From Actinomycetes bacterium (GTDB lineage Bacteria; Actinomycetota; Actinomycetes; Propionibacteriales; Propionibacteriaceae): DNA of 5,685 nucleotides. The notes under the pieces were generated by a model. That model saw only the letters and a program-made list of their open reading frames with translations, was not told where the DNA came from and did not search any database. How positions within the stretch are numbered: the stretch's first letter is position 1; every line of letters begins with the position of its first letter. The DNA is taken from contig JAKOQD010000030.1 of NCBI GenBank assembly GCA_029778515.1, positions 1 to 5,685 of the forward strand, read 5' to 3'. A program made the position numbers and the translations under genes. Below, piece after piece: positions 5,684-5,685 of this stretch.

Positions 5684-5685
5684 TC

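Noticed and set aside
1..5685. CRISPR arrays, tRNA or rRNA genes, insertion sequences
   Set aside because: No regularly spaced repeats, no tRNA-like or rRNA-like stretches, and no transposase motifs were found on either strand.

Overview
The window is strongly G+C-rich. It carries an IdeR/DtxR-type iron regulator, an acVLRF1-type release factor (a family of Actinobacteria and relatives) and actinobacterial-style TANNNT promoter boxes. I read it as chromosomal DNA of a high-G+C actinobacterium. The Propionibacteriaceae and neighbouring groups are plausible, but that placement is a guess from protein resemblance.

Left third (1-1965, minus strand): one large gene runs off the left edge. Its product joins an N-terminal P-loop kinase domain of the uridine kinase/phosphoribulokinase type to a GH13 glycosidase domain resembling sucrose or glucosylglycerate phosphorylases (subfamily GH13_18). 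The 150-bp divergent spacer that follows (1966-2115) holds its ribosome binding site, a possible promoter and a 22-bp partial palindrome that could be an operator. It also holds a possible leaderless promoter for the rightward unit.

Middle (2116-3758, plus strand): a decayed composite. A gene of the alanine dehydrogenase/N5-(carboxyethyl)ornithine synthase family has two frameshifts and lacks its C-terminal end. It is joined, in frame, to the C-terminal part of an unrelated multi-pass membrane protein, which itself carries a frameshift and an in-frame TAG. The genes on both sides are intact, so this looks like a deletion scar with later decay. Two of the three frameshifts lie in the same nine-base context, so sequencing error must be excluded for those.

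Right (3714-5577): an intact thioredoxin and an intact iron-dependent repressor, both on the minus strand. Divergent from the repressor by only 34 bp is an intact acVLRF1-type peptidyl-tRNA hydrolase. A degenerate iron-box-like sequence and a good -10 box sit in that 34-bp gap. The thioredoxin 3' end overlaps the end of the decayed membrane gene by 45 bp, tail to tail. The last 108 bp hold a small hairpin at the stop codon and a widely spaced 10-bp inverted repeat, with no gene that I can support.

The intact genes cover sugar phosphorolysis with a coupled kinase, redox homeostasis, iron response and ribosome rescue. Nothing in the sequence shows that they form a single pathway. The most unusual items are the kinase-GH13 fusion and the composite pseudogene.
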